Part shown: in pieces, positions 1-7,816 of the stretch
Layout of the letters: each line of letters starts with the position of its first letter
How positions within the stretch are numbered: position 1 is the first letter of the stretch
Origin: Phycisphaeraceae bacterium
GTDB taxonomy: Bacteria > Planctomycetota > Phycisphaerae > Phycisphaerales > Phycisphaeraceae
NCBI GenBank assembly: GCA_028277745.1
Contig: JANQFR010000084.1
Location: forward strand, 1-54,703
Direction: 5' to 3'
DNA: 54,703 nucleotides
Notes under the pieces: model-generated
The model's input: the letters and a program-made list of their open reading frames with translations, nothing else
What the model was told of the DNA's origin: nothing
Databases searched by the model: none
Translations under genes and position numbers: made by a program

Positions 1-150
1 GGGCCGGATGTCGCCGCGTTCACGCCGGTGCTGCTTGAGCCGACGCACCCACGCCGGGCTCACCGAGTACTTCTGGGCCACCGCCTTGGTCCCCAGCCCC
101 GCGTCGCAGTCGTCGATCACCCGTTGCCGCAAATCCATCGAATACGCCAT
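1..150 (-). CDS. IS630-family transposase, N-terminal fragment cut by window edge
   Basis: Fifty codons are visible from an ATG at 148-150 reading leftward out of the window. The protein begins MAYSMDLRQRVIDDC and continues with a helix-turn-helix (around TKAVAQKYSVSPAWVRRLKQ), which is the typical start of IS630/Tc1-type transposases. A strong Shine-Dalgarno AAGGAGG lies about 5 bases before the ATG. The catalytic DDE domain would lie beyond position 1, so intactness cannot be judged. The sequence between 151 and 226 should hold the insertion-sequence end, but only one end is present and the terminal inverted repeat cannot be fixed. Confidence 0.75.
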   Translation of the reverse strand, partial: MAYSMDLRQRVIDDCDAGLGTKAVAQKYSVSPAWVRRLKQHRRERGDIRP

Positions 151-226
151 GGCAGACCTCCTTGTCTGGGGGGACCATGTCATAACCGATTCCCAACGAT
201 GGCGCTAGCTCAATAGTTGGAACGCT

Positions 227-281
227 CTAGCCGGCGGGCTACGCCCCCCCCTGGACCAGGGCCGCGTAGCGGCCCGGCTAG
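227..281. terminator. Large imperfect hairpin after the C45-like gene
   Basis: CTAGCCGG at 227 is answered by CCGGCTAG at 274-281, inner arms share GCTACGC/GCGTAGC, and the tip is a small CCTGG/CCAGG palindrome. It lies 31 bases beyond the stop of the minus-strand gene ending at 312 and could act as its terminator, although no T tract follows. It could also mark the insertion-sequence border. Confidence 0.4.
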
Positions 282-311
282 CGCGAATGTCGAATGGGCT
301 TCACGTTCGTT

Positions 312-1499
312 TCAGAACTGGTAGACCTCTTCGGCCTCGGGCATGTTCCCGGTTTGCGGGTCGCGTTGCAGCCGGAGCATCCGCTGTTTTTCCCAGTAGA
401 AGGCGTAGCTGGCCAGGGTGTATTCGCGCACGGCCTGGTCGGGATGCAGGGCTGCGCCCTCCTTGGAAAGCCCTTCGGGCCAGGGGGTGGTCAGCAGCCG
501 CCACACGGCCCGGGCGTCGATCGGTCCGCCGTCGGCGGCATGGCCGGTGTCGTTCAAGGCGTCGGCGAGCATCCGCTCGGCGCGGTCGCACGCGTCCCAG
601 AACGCGCGGTCCGGCCCATCCTCGGGCAGGCCGAACATCGTCATGTAGCGCTGGCGCATCGCCGTCTGATGCCGGCCGTGAGCGTTGGCGGCGTCGCGGC
701 AGACCATGCCCGAGACATGGACCGACCCCGCGGCGTTCTGCTCGTAGACGTCCATGTGGCAATAGCTGGTCTTTTCGATCGCCGCGGCCCGCTTGGCCCG
801 GTCGTAAACCACGATGTTGCACCCGCCCCAGAACGAGCGGTATCGGCCGAGGAACGCCACCGCCCCCGGGGCGTCTTCCGTTTCGTGCAGCATCATCTGA
901 AGCGGCGAGAGCGGGAACAACTCGTCGGGCTCCGTATCCAGGTGCAGCCCGCTGCCCACACCGGAATAGACCAGCGGCGGCCGGTCCAGCCCGCGCGGGG
1001 CCGGCCTGGGCTCGAATCCGGCCAAGGGATCATCCACGTTCTTGAAGTGCGTCTCGCCCAGCGTCGAGTCGGCCAGGTACACGACCCGGCACCGCTCGGT
1101 CGTCGGCGTCGGCTGCGCGCCGCGCGCCAGCGTCTGTTGTTCCTGCCAACCCCGGAACGCCATATACGGATTCAGGCTCCGCAGCACCGCCAGGTCCTCG
1201 GCTGACATGCCCGTCCGATCCTGCACGGCCTGGTCGCGCTGCCGGACGTAATCGACCCACCGCGTCGACTCGGGATACCGGGCCGGGTCGGGGGTCCGGG
1301 TCATGCGTTCCTGGTGAAAAGCCGTGACGCCCGCCAGGAGGCGGCGACGATCCAGGGCCGGCGCGTCGGCCGCGGTGCGGTCGATCAGGACATCGGGCGT
1401 CCACCCGGCGCGGGTCAGCCGCGCGGCCTCGGCTTCGCCGTCGGCCCGGGCGTCGGGCCGCTTGGGGAACAGGGATTCAAATTCGTAGGCGGTGGCCAT
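312..1499 (-). CDS. Putative C45-like Ntn-hydrolase / acyltransferase
   Basis: A 395-residue protein without signal peptide, so probably cytoplasmic. The family call is tentative. Around residue 137 the pattern ERCRVVY...GETHFKNVDD resembles the C45 (acyl-CoA:6-aminopenicillanate acyltransferase-like) arrangement of a nucleophilic Cys followed by a [R/K]N-x-D segment. A later stretch (GGCNIVVYDRAKRAAAIEKT) resembles the 'N-x-x-x-x-D...E' strand of that fold. C45 enzymes normally expose the Cys by self-cleavage; here about 136 residues would precede it. It follows the DUF4838 gene on the same strand after 87 bases, but a strong palindrome with a -10-like TATGAT in that gap suggests its own promoter. 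It could equally be an uncharacterised planctomycete family. Confidence 0.5.
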   Translation of the reverse strand: MATAYEFESLFPKRPDARADGEAEAARLTRAGWTPDVLIDRTAADAPALDRRRLLAGVTAFHQERMTRTPDPARYPESTRWVDYVRQRDQAVQDRTGMSAEDLAVLRSLNPYMAFRGWQEQQTLARGAQPTPTTERCRVVYLADSTLGETHFKNVDDPLAGFEPRPAPRGLDRPPLVYSGVGSGLHLDTEPDELFPLSPLQMMLHETEDAPGAVAFLGRYRSFWGGCNIVVYDRAKRAAAIEKTSYCHMDVYEQNAAGSVHVSGMVCRDAANAHGRHQTAMRQRYMTMFGLPEDGPDRAFWDACDRAERMLADALNDTGHAADGGPIDARAVWRLLTTPWPEGLSKEGAALHPDQAVREYTLASYAFYWEKQRMLRLQRDPQTGNMPEAEEVYQF

Positions 1500-1556
1500 C
1501 GGTCAAGGTCCCGGCGTCGCTCCGCCGCGACGCGTGAAGAAGATGAAGCATCATAC

Positions 1557-1576
1557 AATATGTCACGTGTCATATT
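1557..1576. promoter_or_regulatory. Near-perfect 20-bp operator-like palindrome
   Basis: AATATGTCACGTGTCATATT is palindromic except for one symmetric mismatch pair and has the CACGTG core. It lies 58 bases upstream of the start at 1499, directly next to a -10-like TATGAT (minus strand, 1550-1555). The same layout, ATG-n-CACGT-n-n-CAT, occurs at 17355-17368 between the LacI gene ending at 16157 and its divergent hydrolase, suggesting that both sites bind one regulator. Confidence 0.6.
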
Positions 1577-1586
1577 CCAGCGAGTC

Positions 1587-4196
1587 TTAACGCCGGGTTT
1601 CGGCCATGTCGTGAGGGACCAGCATGTTCTCAGGGGAATTCGCCAGGTAAGGGGGCGTGTTCAGCAGGACCGGCCGGGTCTTGCTCACGTGTTCGACCGT
1701 CCACAACGCCGAGCGGTCGGGCCCCGTCGGCAGGGCGTGACCCCCGCCGTCCAACACCCGGGGCGCGTCCCACGATGGGGCTTTGATCGTGAGCAGGATG
1801 TTGTGATCGATCAGGACCTCATCGGTTTGCGGGGGCACGTAGAAATAGCCGGGGGTGAAGTACTCGAGCATGGGCGCCTGGGCTTCGGACTGCTCCCACA
1901 CGGCCCGCACCGCCGGCTCAAACGTGGGGGTATAGGTGCGCTGCCCCGACTTGATCTCGACGCGGTGATGCCCCGGGCTGAGTTCGAGCGTCACCTGCTG
2001 GAGGCTGCGGTCGGGCTTGCCCCGGAAGGCCGGCTGCTGCGCGAACACGACCTTGCCGTGCGGGTCGGTGACCTTGATTTCATCGAAGTAGTTGGGGCCG
2101 CCCTGGCCGTCCTGGATGCCGATGGTGATCGACGGCTGGTCCTCGATGTAGATATGCCAGACGCTCGGGCCGGACATCGCGCCGAGCCACTGCTGCGGCT
2201 TGGGCTTGCGGTTGGGGTAGAGCGGGACGAGGTCCGGGGAGAACGTCGGGATGGCGTCGAGCATCGGGCCGTACGCCTCGAGGTCCTGCTCGAAGAGCGC
2301 CAAGACTTCGTCGCGGGTGAAGTCGTCGTGCCCGGTCATCCAGTGGGCCGAGCCGTTGCGGACCTCGCCGGGGACCCACTGCTTCCAGACCCGTTGATGG
2401 GTGGCGGGCCCGAAGCGACCCATCCGGGTCATGAACCCCCAGAACTGCATGATCTGCCGATCGCGCGTCCGCCAGACGAAATCGAGCAGGCGCCCGACGC
2501 GCTGCTTGATCGCTTCCTCGCGTTGAGCGATCTGCGGATCGGTCTTCTTGGGCAGGTTCATCGCGTCGTCCGCCTGCTTGAACAGCACGACGGTGTGGAG
2601 GTAGGCGGCCATGTCTTCGAGCCGGCGCTGCACCGCCGGCGACTCGGACCGGCCGGCGTCGAGGGCCTGCCGCATCATGACCAGCCAGCGCGCGAGGTTG
2701 GTGTCGGTCAACCGTCCGCCGGCGGGGGTGTCCCAGAAATCGAAGAGCCGCCGCATCGGCTCGGCCGCCCCGCCGAAGGCCACGTCGAAGTACTCCTGAT
2801 AAATCGCGTCGGCGTCGACGTCGACGTCCCACAGGAGCTTGCGGGCCAGGTGCATCGCCGGGCCGTAACGCGCCCAGCTCGCCTGCGATTGGGCGTTGAG
2901 GATCGGCATCTTCCATTGACGATGGAAGTGCGGGATGGCCTCGCGGATGTAGTCCAGCGTGACGGTCGCTTGGGCGGGCATGCCGTAGTCCCACTCGTAC
3001 ACGCCGAAGTATTCATAGACGCCCAGTTGCTTCGCGCCCATGGCGATCCAGCCGTCGATCAGCTCGGCGTAGCTGAGCCCGGAGCGGTTGAACGCCAGCG
3101 CGATCGACGGCACGACGTTCGGTTCGAGCCGGACCTTCTCGGGCGGCAGGTTGTGGGGCGGGTAGATCAGGATGCCGACCCAGGCGTCGGGGTGCGTCTC
3201 GCGGATCCCCCGCGCGACATGGTTGGCCAGGTGCAGCGCCTGGTCGGTCGCGTTGCCCAGCGCCTGGCAAGACTCGCACATGCACGGGGCCGACCCGTCG
3301 TTGGGGTCCATCGACACCATCCGCTCGTGGGGGTTCTTGGCCTTGGCCTCGGTGAGCAGCGCGATGCGGTCGGCCAGCACCAGCTCCGCCAGCTCCGGGT
3401 TGGACCGGCACCAGTTGCGGCTCGAGGCGCTGCCGGGCTTGTCGTTGAGCACTTCACGCTCTCCCTTCTCGTTCATCCGGGCCCACTCGGGGTGCTGGTC
3501 GAACGCCTCGCGGTGCCGCAGGTAGGTGTGGTAGTAGCTGTGCCCGGAGCGGTAGCGGAACGCGCTGTTCTGGCGGGTGGCCCGATTGAACTGCTCGTAA
3601 GCCGCGTTGATTCGACGTAGCGAGCCGTCCGGCGAGTGCCCCACGCCCAGGCCGTTGGCGAACCAGATGCGGCGGAGGACGAAATCCGGCTCGACCAGCG
3701 CGGGGCCGTCGGCGATCCGCACCCCCACGCCTTCCGGAATCACCGTCCACGCCTCGGCCGGCGTGAGGAAGCGGCAGCCCATCCGCTCCAGCAGGTCGAA
3801 CATCCCGTGCTGGACAGCCAGGACGCTGTTGCCGACGACCGCGACGGCGTCCGGCCCGCTCTTGATGAGGTAGCCCTCGACGTCCAGCTCGCCCAGCGAC
3901 GTCCGGTCCTGCCCGGAAACCGACGGCGGGGCCGGCGCGTCGGGGTCGGCGACCGCCAGCCAGATACCGCCCCCGGCTGCGGGGCCCTCGGCGACCGCCC
4001 ACGGGCGGGTGTCGATCCGGGTGAGGAAGCCGGCCAACTCTTCGGCAAGGCGGGCGACCTGCGCGTCGCCTTCGGGGGCGATGTGGATCACCGCCGGCCC
4101 GTGGTATGCCATGGCGGCGGGCGCCGGCGCGGCGGGCATGAGGAATACCAGGAGGGACAGGGCCGCGAGGATGGAACGGGGAGTGGTCTTTTTCAT
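1587..4196 (-). CDS. Secreted DUF4838 protein, putative glycoside hydrolase
   Basis: About 869 residues from ATG 4196, chosen because the protein then starts MKKTTPRSILAALSLLVFL, a clean signal peptide ending near APA. A GTG at 4220 overlapping the upstream TGA is an alternative that adds eight residues. After the signal comes a GH67-like N-terminal alpha/beta region (about residues 40-180) and then the DUF4838 region (about 190-560) with SMDPNDGS and a CMCESC cluster near residue 304; this Cys pattern recurs in the family. The C-terminal third looks beta-rich and may bind carbohydrate. DUF4838 proteins are linked to polysaccharide breakdown but have no firm reaction, and none is assigned. 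It lies directly behind a LacI gene and is probably co-transcribed with it. Confidence 0.8.
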   Translation of the reverse strand: MKKTTPRSILAALSLLVFLMPAAPAPAAMAYHGPAVIHIAPEGDAQVARLAEELAGFLTRIDTRPWAVAEGPAAGGGIWLAVADPDAPAPPSVSGQDRTSLGELDVEGYLIKSGPDAVAVVGNSVLAVQHGMFDLLERMGCRFLTPAEAWTVIPEGVGVRIADGPALVEPDFVLRRIWFANGLGVGHSPDGSLRRINAAYEQFNRATRQNSAFRYRSGHSYYHTYLRHREAFDQHPEWARMNEKGEREVLNDKPGSASSRNWCRSNPELAELVLADRIALLTEAKAKNPHERMVSMDPNDGSAPCMCESCQALGNATDQALHLANHVARGIRETHPDAWVGILIYPPHNLPPEKVRLEPNVVPSIALAFNRSGLSYAELIDGWIAMGAKQLGVYEYFGVYEWDYGMPAQATVTLDYIREAIPHFHRQWKMPILNAQSQASWARYGPAMHLARKLLWDVDVDADAIYQEYFDVAFGGAAEPMRRLFDFWDTPAGGRLTDTNLARWLVMMRQALDAGRSESPAVQRRLEDMAAYLHTVVLFKQADDAMNLPKKTDPQIAQREEAIKQRVGRLLDFVWRTRDRQIMQFWGFMTRMGRFGPATHQRVWKQWVPGEVRNGSAHWMTGHDDFTRDEVLALFEQDLEAYGPMLDAIPTFSPDLVPLYPNRKPKPQQWLGAMSGPSVWHIYIEDQPSITIGIQDGQGGPNYFDEIKVTDPHGKVVFAQQPAFRGKPDRSLQQVTLELSPGHHRVEIKSGQRTYTPTFEPAVRAVWEQSEAQAPMLEYFTPGYFYVPPQTDEVLIDHNILLTIKAPSWDAPRVLDGGGHALPTGPDRSALWTVEHVSKTRPVLLNTPPYLANSPENMLVPHDMAETRR

Positions 4197-4216
4197 GGAT
4201 GGCTGATCGGGGGTGG

Positions 4217-5278
4217 TCACCGCTTGCGGCCGGCGTCGGGCTCGGCCGGGGCGAGTCGGTCAAAGTGCAGGCGGCGGAAGGGCAGGCTGTGTCGGGCGGG
4301 GGTGACGCCCTCACGGCTGATCATGGCCCGAAGCAGCTGCGTGGCGAAACGGCATTGGGCTTCGAGGTCGATATCGATCCGCGGGCAGCCGCTGAGCCCG
4401 GAGTCGGCGAGGTCTTTGAGCTGCGAGGGATCGCTCGAGGTGATCAACCGGTCGGCGGGGATCTCGACGCCCCGCTCGCGCATCGCGGAGAGGAACCGGG
4501 CGGCGCCTGAGGCCGAGGGGATGAGCCATCCGGCCGGCAGCGGGTCGATCCGGGTGAAGTGGTCCGCGGCGCGGGTGCCGACCTCGGCGGTCGGTCCCCC
4601 GCGAAGGTCAGGGGACAGGTCGGGGTCAACCGGCAACCCATTGTTAAGCAGAGCGAGCCGGTATCCGTCGCGCCACCCCGCGTTCCAGCCGCCGCGGGGG
4701 CAGGCGCCCGCCACGAACCCGATGCGTCGTTGCCCGGCGGCGATCAGCGCTTGGGTCGCGGTTTGTCCCATCTCCAGGGTCGGGTCGCCGAGGATGTGCG
4801 CGCGGGACGGGTCGTGCGTCGGTTCGCCGATGGGGGCCCCGAACGCGAGGCACGGCAGCCCGAGCGGCTCCATCTGCCGGAGGGTCTCGCAGTAAATCTC
4901 GTCGCCGCACAGCGCCACCGCGTCGAACCGGTTGGCGATCCTGGACGCGTCTTCGGCCTGGGTCAGGGCGTCCGCGTCGCACAGTTCGAGGCGCAGGCCG
5001 ACGTCGGCGGCGAACCGGGCGAGCAACTCGGTGCGGGCGGCGCGATAATCGCCCTGGTCGCCGCACAACACGAAGGCGACGCGGTTGCGGGCCCGGCCCG
5101 GGCGAGGCTTGGGCGCGGCGCGGCGGCGCGGCTGATAGTTCAGCCGGTCGCTGATCGCCAGCACCCGTTCGCGGGTCCGCCTGCTGGCGTCGGCGTGGCC
5201 CGACAGGGCCTTGGACACCGCGCTGACCGACAGGTCGGCCTCACGGGCGATATCTTTGAGGGTGACGTGTTGCGTCAT
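4217..5278 (-). CDS. LacI-family transcriptional regulator (module A)
   Basis: A 353-residue LacI/GalR protein. The N-terminal helix-turn-helix (VTLKDIAREADLSVSAVSKALSG) and hinge helix region (about residues 5-60) are followed by a periplasmic-binding-protein-like effector domain. The residues at the DNA-reading positions of the second helix are V-S, the same as in the LacI protein at 19843-20916. The stop overlaps a possible GTG start of the downstream DUF4838 gene, and a sulfatase gene diverges from its promoter. Likely a repressor of both, released by a sugar from the shared substrate; the ligand is unknown. The intergenic region contains a plausible promoter for this gene (CTGAAA, 17 bases, TAAAAT). 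Confidence 0.93.
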   Translation of the reverse strand: MTQHVTLKDIAREADLSVSAVSKALSGHADASRRTRERVLAISDRLNYQPRRRAAPKPRPGRARNRVAFVLCGDQGDYRAARTELLARFAADVGLRLELCDADALTQAEDASRIANRFDAVALCGDEIYCETLRQMEPLGLPCLAFGAPIGEPTHDPSRAHILGDPTLEMGQTATQALIAAGQRRIGFVAGACPRGGWNAGWRDGYRLALLNNGLPVDPDLSPDLRGGPTAEVGTRAADHFTRIDPLPAGWLIPSASGAARFLSAMRERGVEIPADRLITSSDPSQLKDLADSGLSGCPRIDIDLEAQCRFATQLLRAMISREGVTPARHSLPFRRLHFDRLAPAEPDAGRKR

Positions 5279-5292
5279 GTCGAATATATTAG

Positions 5293-5378
5293 TTTTCTGA
5301 TTACATATTTTAATCCATTAAGAAAATTTTTTCAGAAAATTTTAGAAAATATATGGATGTTTTTGAAATGATTTTCTG
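5293..5378. promoter_or_regulatory. AT-rich divergent promoter region with repeated TTTTCTG half-sites
   Basis: Between the LacI gene and the sulfatase, a very AT-rich stretch carries TTTTCTGA at 5293-5300, its exact complement TCAGAAAA at 5332-5339, and ATTTTCTG at 5371-5378. Spacing between the copies is 38-39 bases. A minus-strand promoter TTTCAG (-35 complement, 5330-5335) and ATTTTA (-10 complement, 5307-5312) with a 17-base spacer overlaps the middle copy. These are candidate operators for autoregulation and for control of the sulfatase. Confidence 0.45.
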
Positions 5379-5432
5379 CCTCCCGGCCTCGGGTCCATGC
5401 AAGCCCCGGCCAACTGACAGGAGACGGCGAAG

Positions 5433-6866
5433 ATGAGCGTCCCCGGCCCGCGTCCGAACATTCTCTTTGTCCTCAGCGACCAATTGCGGCGAGACGCGTT
5501 GGGCTGTTACGGCGACCCCGATGCGCGGACGCCTCACCTCGACGCCATGGCTGCGCAGGGGGTCCGGTTCGACGCCGCCTGCAGCACCTACCCGGTCTGT
5601 GTGCCGTACCGGTTCACGCTCATGACCGGGCACTACGCGCACAGCCGTCAGGTGCCGGCGATTTTCTGGCGCCTCTCGCCGAGCGAGCGCACGCTGGCCG
5701 ATGCGTTCAATGACGCGGGGTATCAGACGGCCTACATCGGCAAGTGGCACCTGGGCGGCGGTCTCGGCACGCGGGTCATGAAGACGCCCGTGCCGCGCGA
5801 TCTTCAGGGGCGATGGCAGACCTTCGCCGGCTTTGAGCTGCGAAACAATTACTTCGACAACGTCTACTTCGAGAACGACGACCCGACGCCGATACCGATC
5901 GCGGGCTACCAGACCGATGGGCTCTTTGACCGGCTCGATCATTTCCTGAGCCATCAGCGCCGGGATGATCGGCCGTTCGCGGCCGTGCTCTCGGTCGAGG
6001 CCCCGCACCCCAGGTTCGAGGCTCCGCCGGACCTCGAGGCCCAGTGGCGTCAGCGTGAGATCCGCCTGCCGCCCAACTACCTGGCGGATGACCCCGCCGC
6101 CGCGCGCGCCTTCGAGGCTTGCGCGGCGCCGCCCCGTTCGCCGGACCCCCAGCGCGTCCTGCGTCACCGCAAAACCTATTACGCGATGGTCGAGAACCTC
6201 GACCAGAACGTGGGCCGCATGATGCGGCGGCTGGGCGAGCTCGGGCTCGAACGCGACACCATCGTGGTGTTCACCGCCGACCATGGCGAGCTCGGCGGGA
6301 GCCACAACCTGACCGACAAGCAGTTTCCTTATGAAGAGAGCGTCGGGACGCCGCTGATCGTGTGCGGGGCGGCTTGCGGCGTCGCGACGGGTCGGCGGGT
6401 GGCGGCGCCCACCTGCACCGAAGACCTGTTCCCCACGCTGCTGGACCTGGCGGGCGTCGCTGCGGACGCGTCGCTCCCGGGCCGGAGCCTGGCGCCGCTG
6501 ATCCGGGGCGAGGCCGAGTCGCTGGACCGCGACGGCGTGATGCTGCAGTTCGTCGGGGAGATGCGGGCGAACCTGCCGTTTTATGAGCGGCCCTGGCGCG
6601 CGATGCGGAGCGAGCGGTACAAGTACACCGTCATCGGCGGGCAGGCGACCGGGCTGCAGCCGTGGCAGCTCTTCGATCTGGGCGAAGACCCATATGAGCT
6701 CCATGACCTGATCGACGACCCGGCTTATCGCGCGGTCGCCGCGGACCTGCACGCCCGATTGGCCCGGCGGATGCACGAGACCGGCGATGATGCGTGGCTC
6801 GCGGCCGCCTGGGGACAGCCGGACCAGAACCGCTCGCCCGTTCTCCCCCACGAGCACGAGGAGTAG
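5433..6866 (+). CDS. Type I sulfatase (FGly-dependent), CVPYR variant
   Basis: A 477-residue arylsulfatase-type enzyme that hydrolyses sulfate esters, here probably on a sulfated polysaccharide or oligosaccharide. The metal-binding start RPNILFVLSDQ (Asp16), the formylglycine motif C56-V-P-Y-R60, GKWH near residue 108 and ADHGE near 282 are all present. The fourth position of the C-x-P-S-R motif is Tyr rather than Ser. FGly formation by FGE needs Cys, Pro and Arg, which are kept. No signal peptide is visible, so the location is uncertain; many planctomycete sulfatases are exported, and this one may act on imported fragments. A Shine-Dalgarno AGGAG precedes the ATG by about 9 bases. Confidence 0.92.
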   Translation: MSVPGPRPNILFVLSDQLRRDALGCYGDPDARTPHLDAMAAQGVRFDAACSTYPVCVPYRFTLMTGHYAHSRQVPAIFWRLSPSERTLADAFNDAGYQTAYIGKWHLGGGLGTRVMKTPVPRDLQGRWQTFAGFELRNNYFDNVYFENDDPTPIPIAGYQTDGLFDRLDHFLSHQRRDDRPFAAVLSVEAPHPRFEAPPDLEAQWRQREIRLPPNYLADDPAAARAFEACAAPPRSPDPQRVLRHRKTYYAMVENLDQNVGRMMRRLGELGLERDTIVVFTADHGELGGSHNLTDKQFPYEESVGTPLIVCGAACGVATGRRVAAPTCTEDLFPTLLDLAGVAADASLPGRSLAPLIRGEAESLDRDGVMLQFVGEMRANLPFYERPWRAMRSERYKYTVIGGQATGLQPWQLFDLGEDPYELHDLIDDPAYRAVAADLHARLARRMHETGDDAWLAAAWGQPDQNRSPVLPHEHEE

Positions 6867-6913
6867 CGCTTGGTCGCAGATCGTGTCGCGCACACCCCGC
6901 GAGCGGTTCGGGT

Positions 6914-7726
6914 TCAGCCCCCGGCCGGGCGAAACACCTGCGACCAGAATCGGGCGTACTGATCCCACTTCATGAAGTTGACGCCCCAGTGCGGGCTGGC
7001 GCCGGTGGTCCACACGCTGCTACGCCCGCCGCCGACGCGGCGCTCCGCCAGCAGGGGATACCAGCGGTTGCCGTGCCGGATCTCCGCGATGACCCGTCCG
7101 CCCTCTGACGCCGCCGTTTCGTTGAAACCCAGCAGCGGCGGGATCGTGGAAAAGTCGATGCCGCGGACGAACGGATGGTCCGGTTCGACCACCCGCACCT
7201 CAAACGACGCGGTCGATTCGATCAGGTCGTCCCCCGCGACGCAGTCGACGGCCAACACGCGGTCGTCGGTGTCTTTCTGCCACCGCGACCGGCCCCACGC
7301 GCCCCAGCCCTGGTGGCCCGAGAAGCTGAACCAGCCGCCGTTCATGTGGAAGTGGCCCCCCGCCTTGATCCAATCGCGGATCAGGTCCAGCCGGTCCGGG
7401 TAGGTCAGCGTCGGGGCCGAGAACTGGTTGTAGAAAAACGACGGGTCCAGGTGCAGCGATTGGGTCTCGACGTCCCCGAAGATCACCGTCGTCGCCCACG
7501 CCAGGCGCTCATCGAACGCCTCGGGCGACATCTGGTACATCTCCCATGACGGATTGGAGATCACCTCGGCGCCGGGGATCCGTTCGATCGCCTCGACCAG
7601 GTATCGGGCGTAGTTGAGGACCCTGAAGTCCTTGATCGAGGCTTTAAACGCCGATTCGCGGAACTGGTCGCCCTGATGGGCGCACCAGTTGCCGACGTGC
7701 CAAACGCGGAGGGGGCCGGAGGTCAT
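6914..7726 (-). CDS. Glutamine-amidotransferase-like protein (PF07090 type)
   Basis: A 270-residue soluble protein resembling the 'putative glutamine amidotransferase' group found beside carbohydrate genes in Planctomycetota and related phyla. It opens with RVWHVGNWCAHQGD and has FHMNGGWFSFSG in the middle and a C-terminal SSVWTTGASPHWG, compatible with a class-I-GATase-like flavodoxin fold. No clear Cys-His-Glu triad is visible, so real amidotransferase activity is doubtful; such proteins may bind or rework sugars. It is last in a minus-strand series after the GH106-like gene, 90 bases apart, and has AAGGA about 9 bases before its ATG. Confidence 0.6.
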   Translation of the reverse strand: MTSGPLRVWHVGNWCAHQGDQFRESAFKASIKDFRVLNYARYLVEAIERIPGAEVISNPSWEMYQMSPEAFDERLAWATTVIFGDVETQSLHLDPSFFYNQFSAPTLTYPDRLDLIRDWIKAGGHFHMNGGWFSFSGHQGWGAWGRSRWQKDTDDRVLAVDCVAGDDLIESTASFEVRVVEPDHPFVRGIDFSTIPPLLGFNETAASEGGRVIAEIRHGNRWYPLLAERRVGGGRSSVWTTGASPHWGVNFMKWDQYARFWSQVFRPAGG

Positions 7727-7816
7727 GAGTTTGATCCTTGGAGCATGTTAGCTTGACTTGACTTGTCTTGTGCTTGTTGAGCGTTCGCGGCACTCTTCGG
7801 CATGCCTGCCCCAGGG

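Noticed and set aside
5310..7013. A long minus-strand open frame opposite the first sulfatase
   Set aside because: The plus-strand sulfatase has all catalytic motifs and a Shine-Dalgarno; the opposite frame shows only shadow composition.
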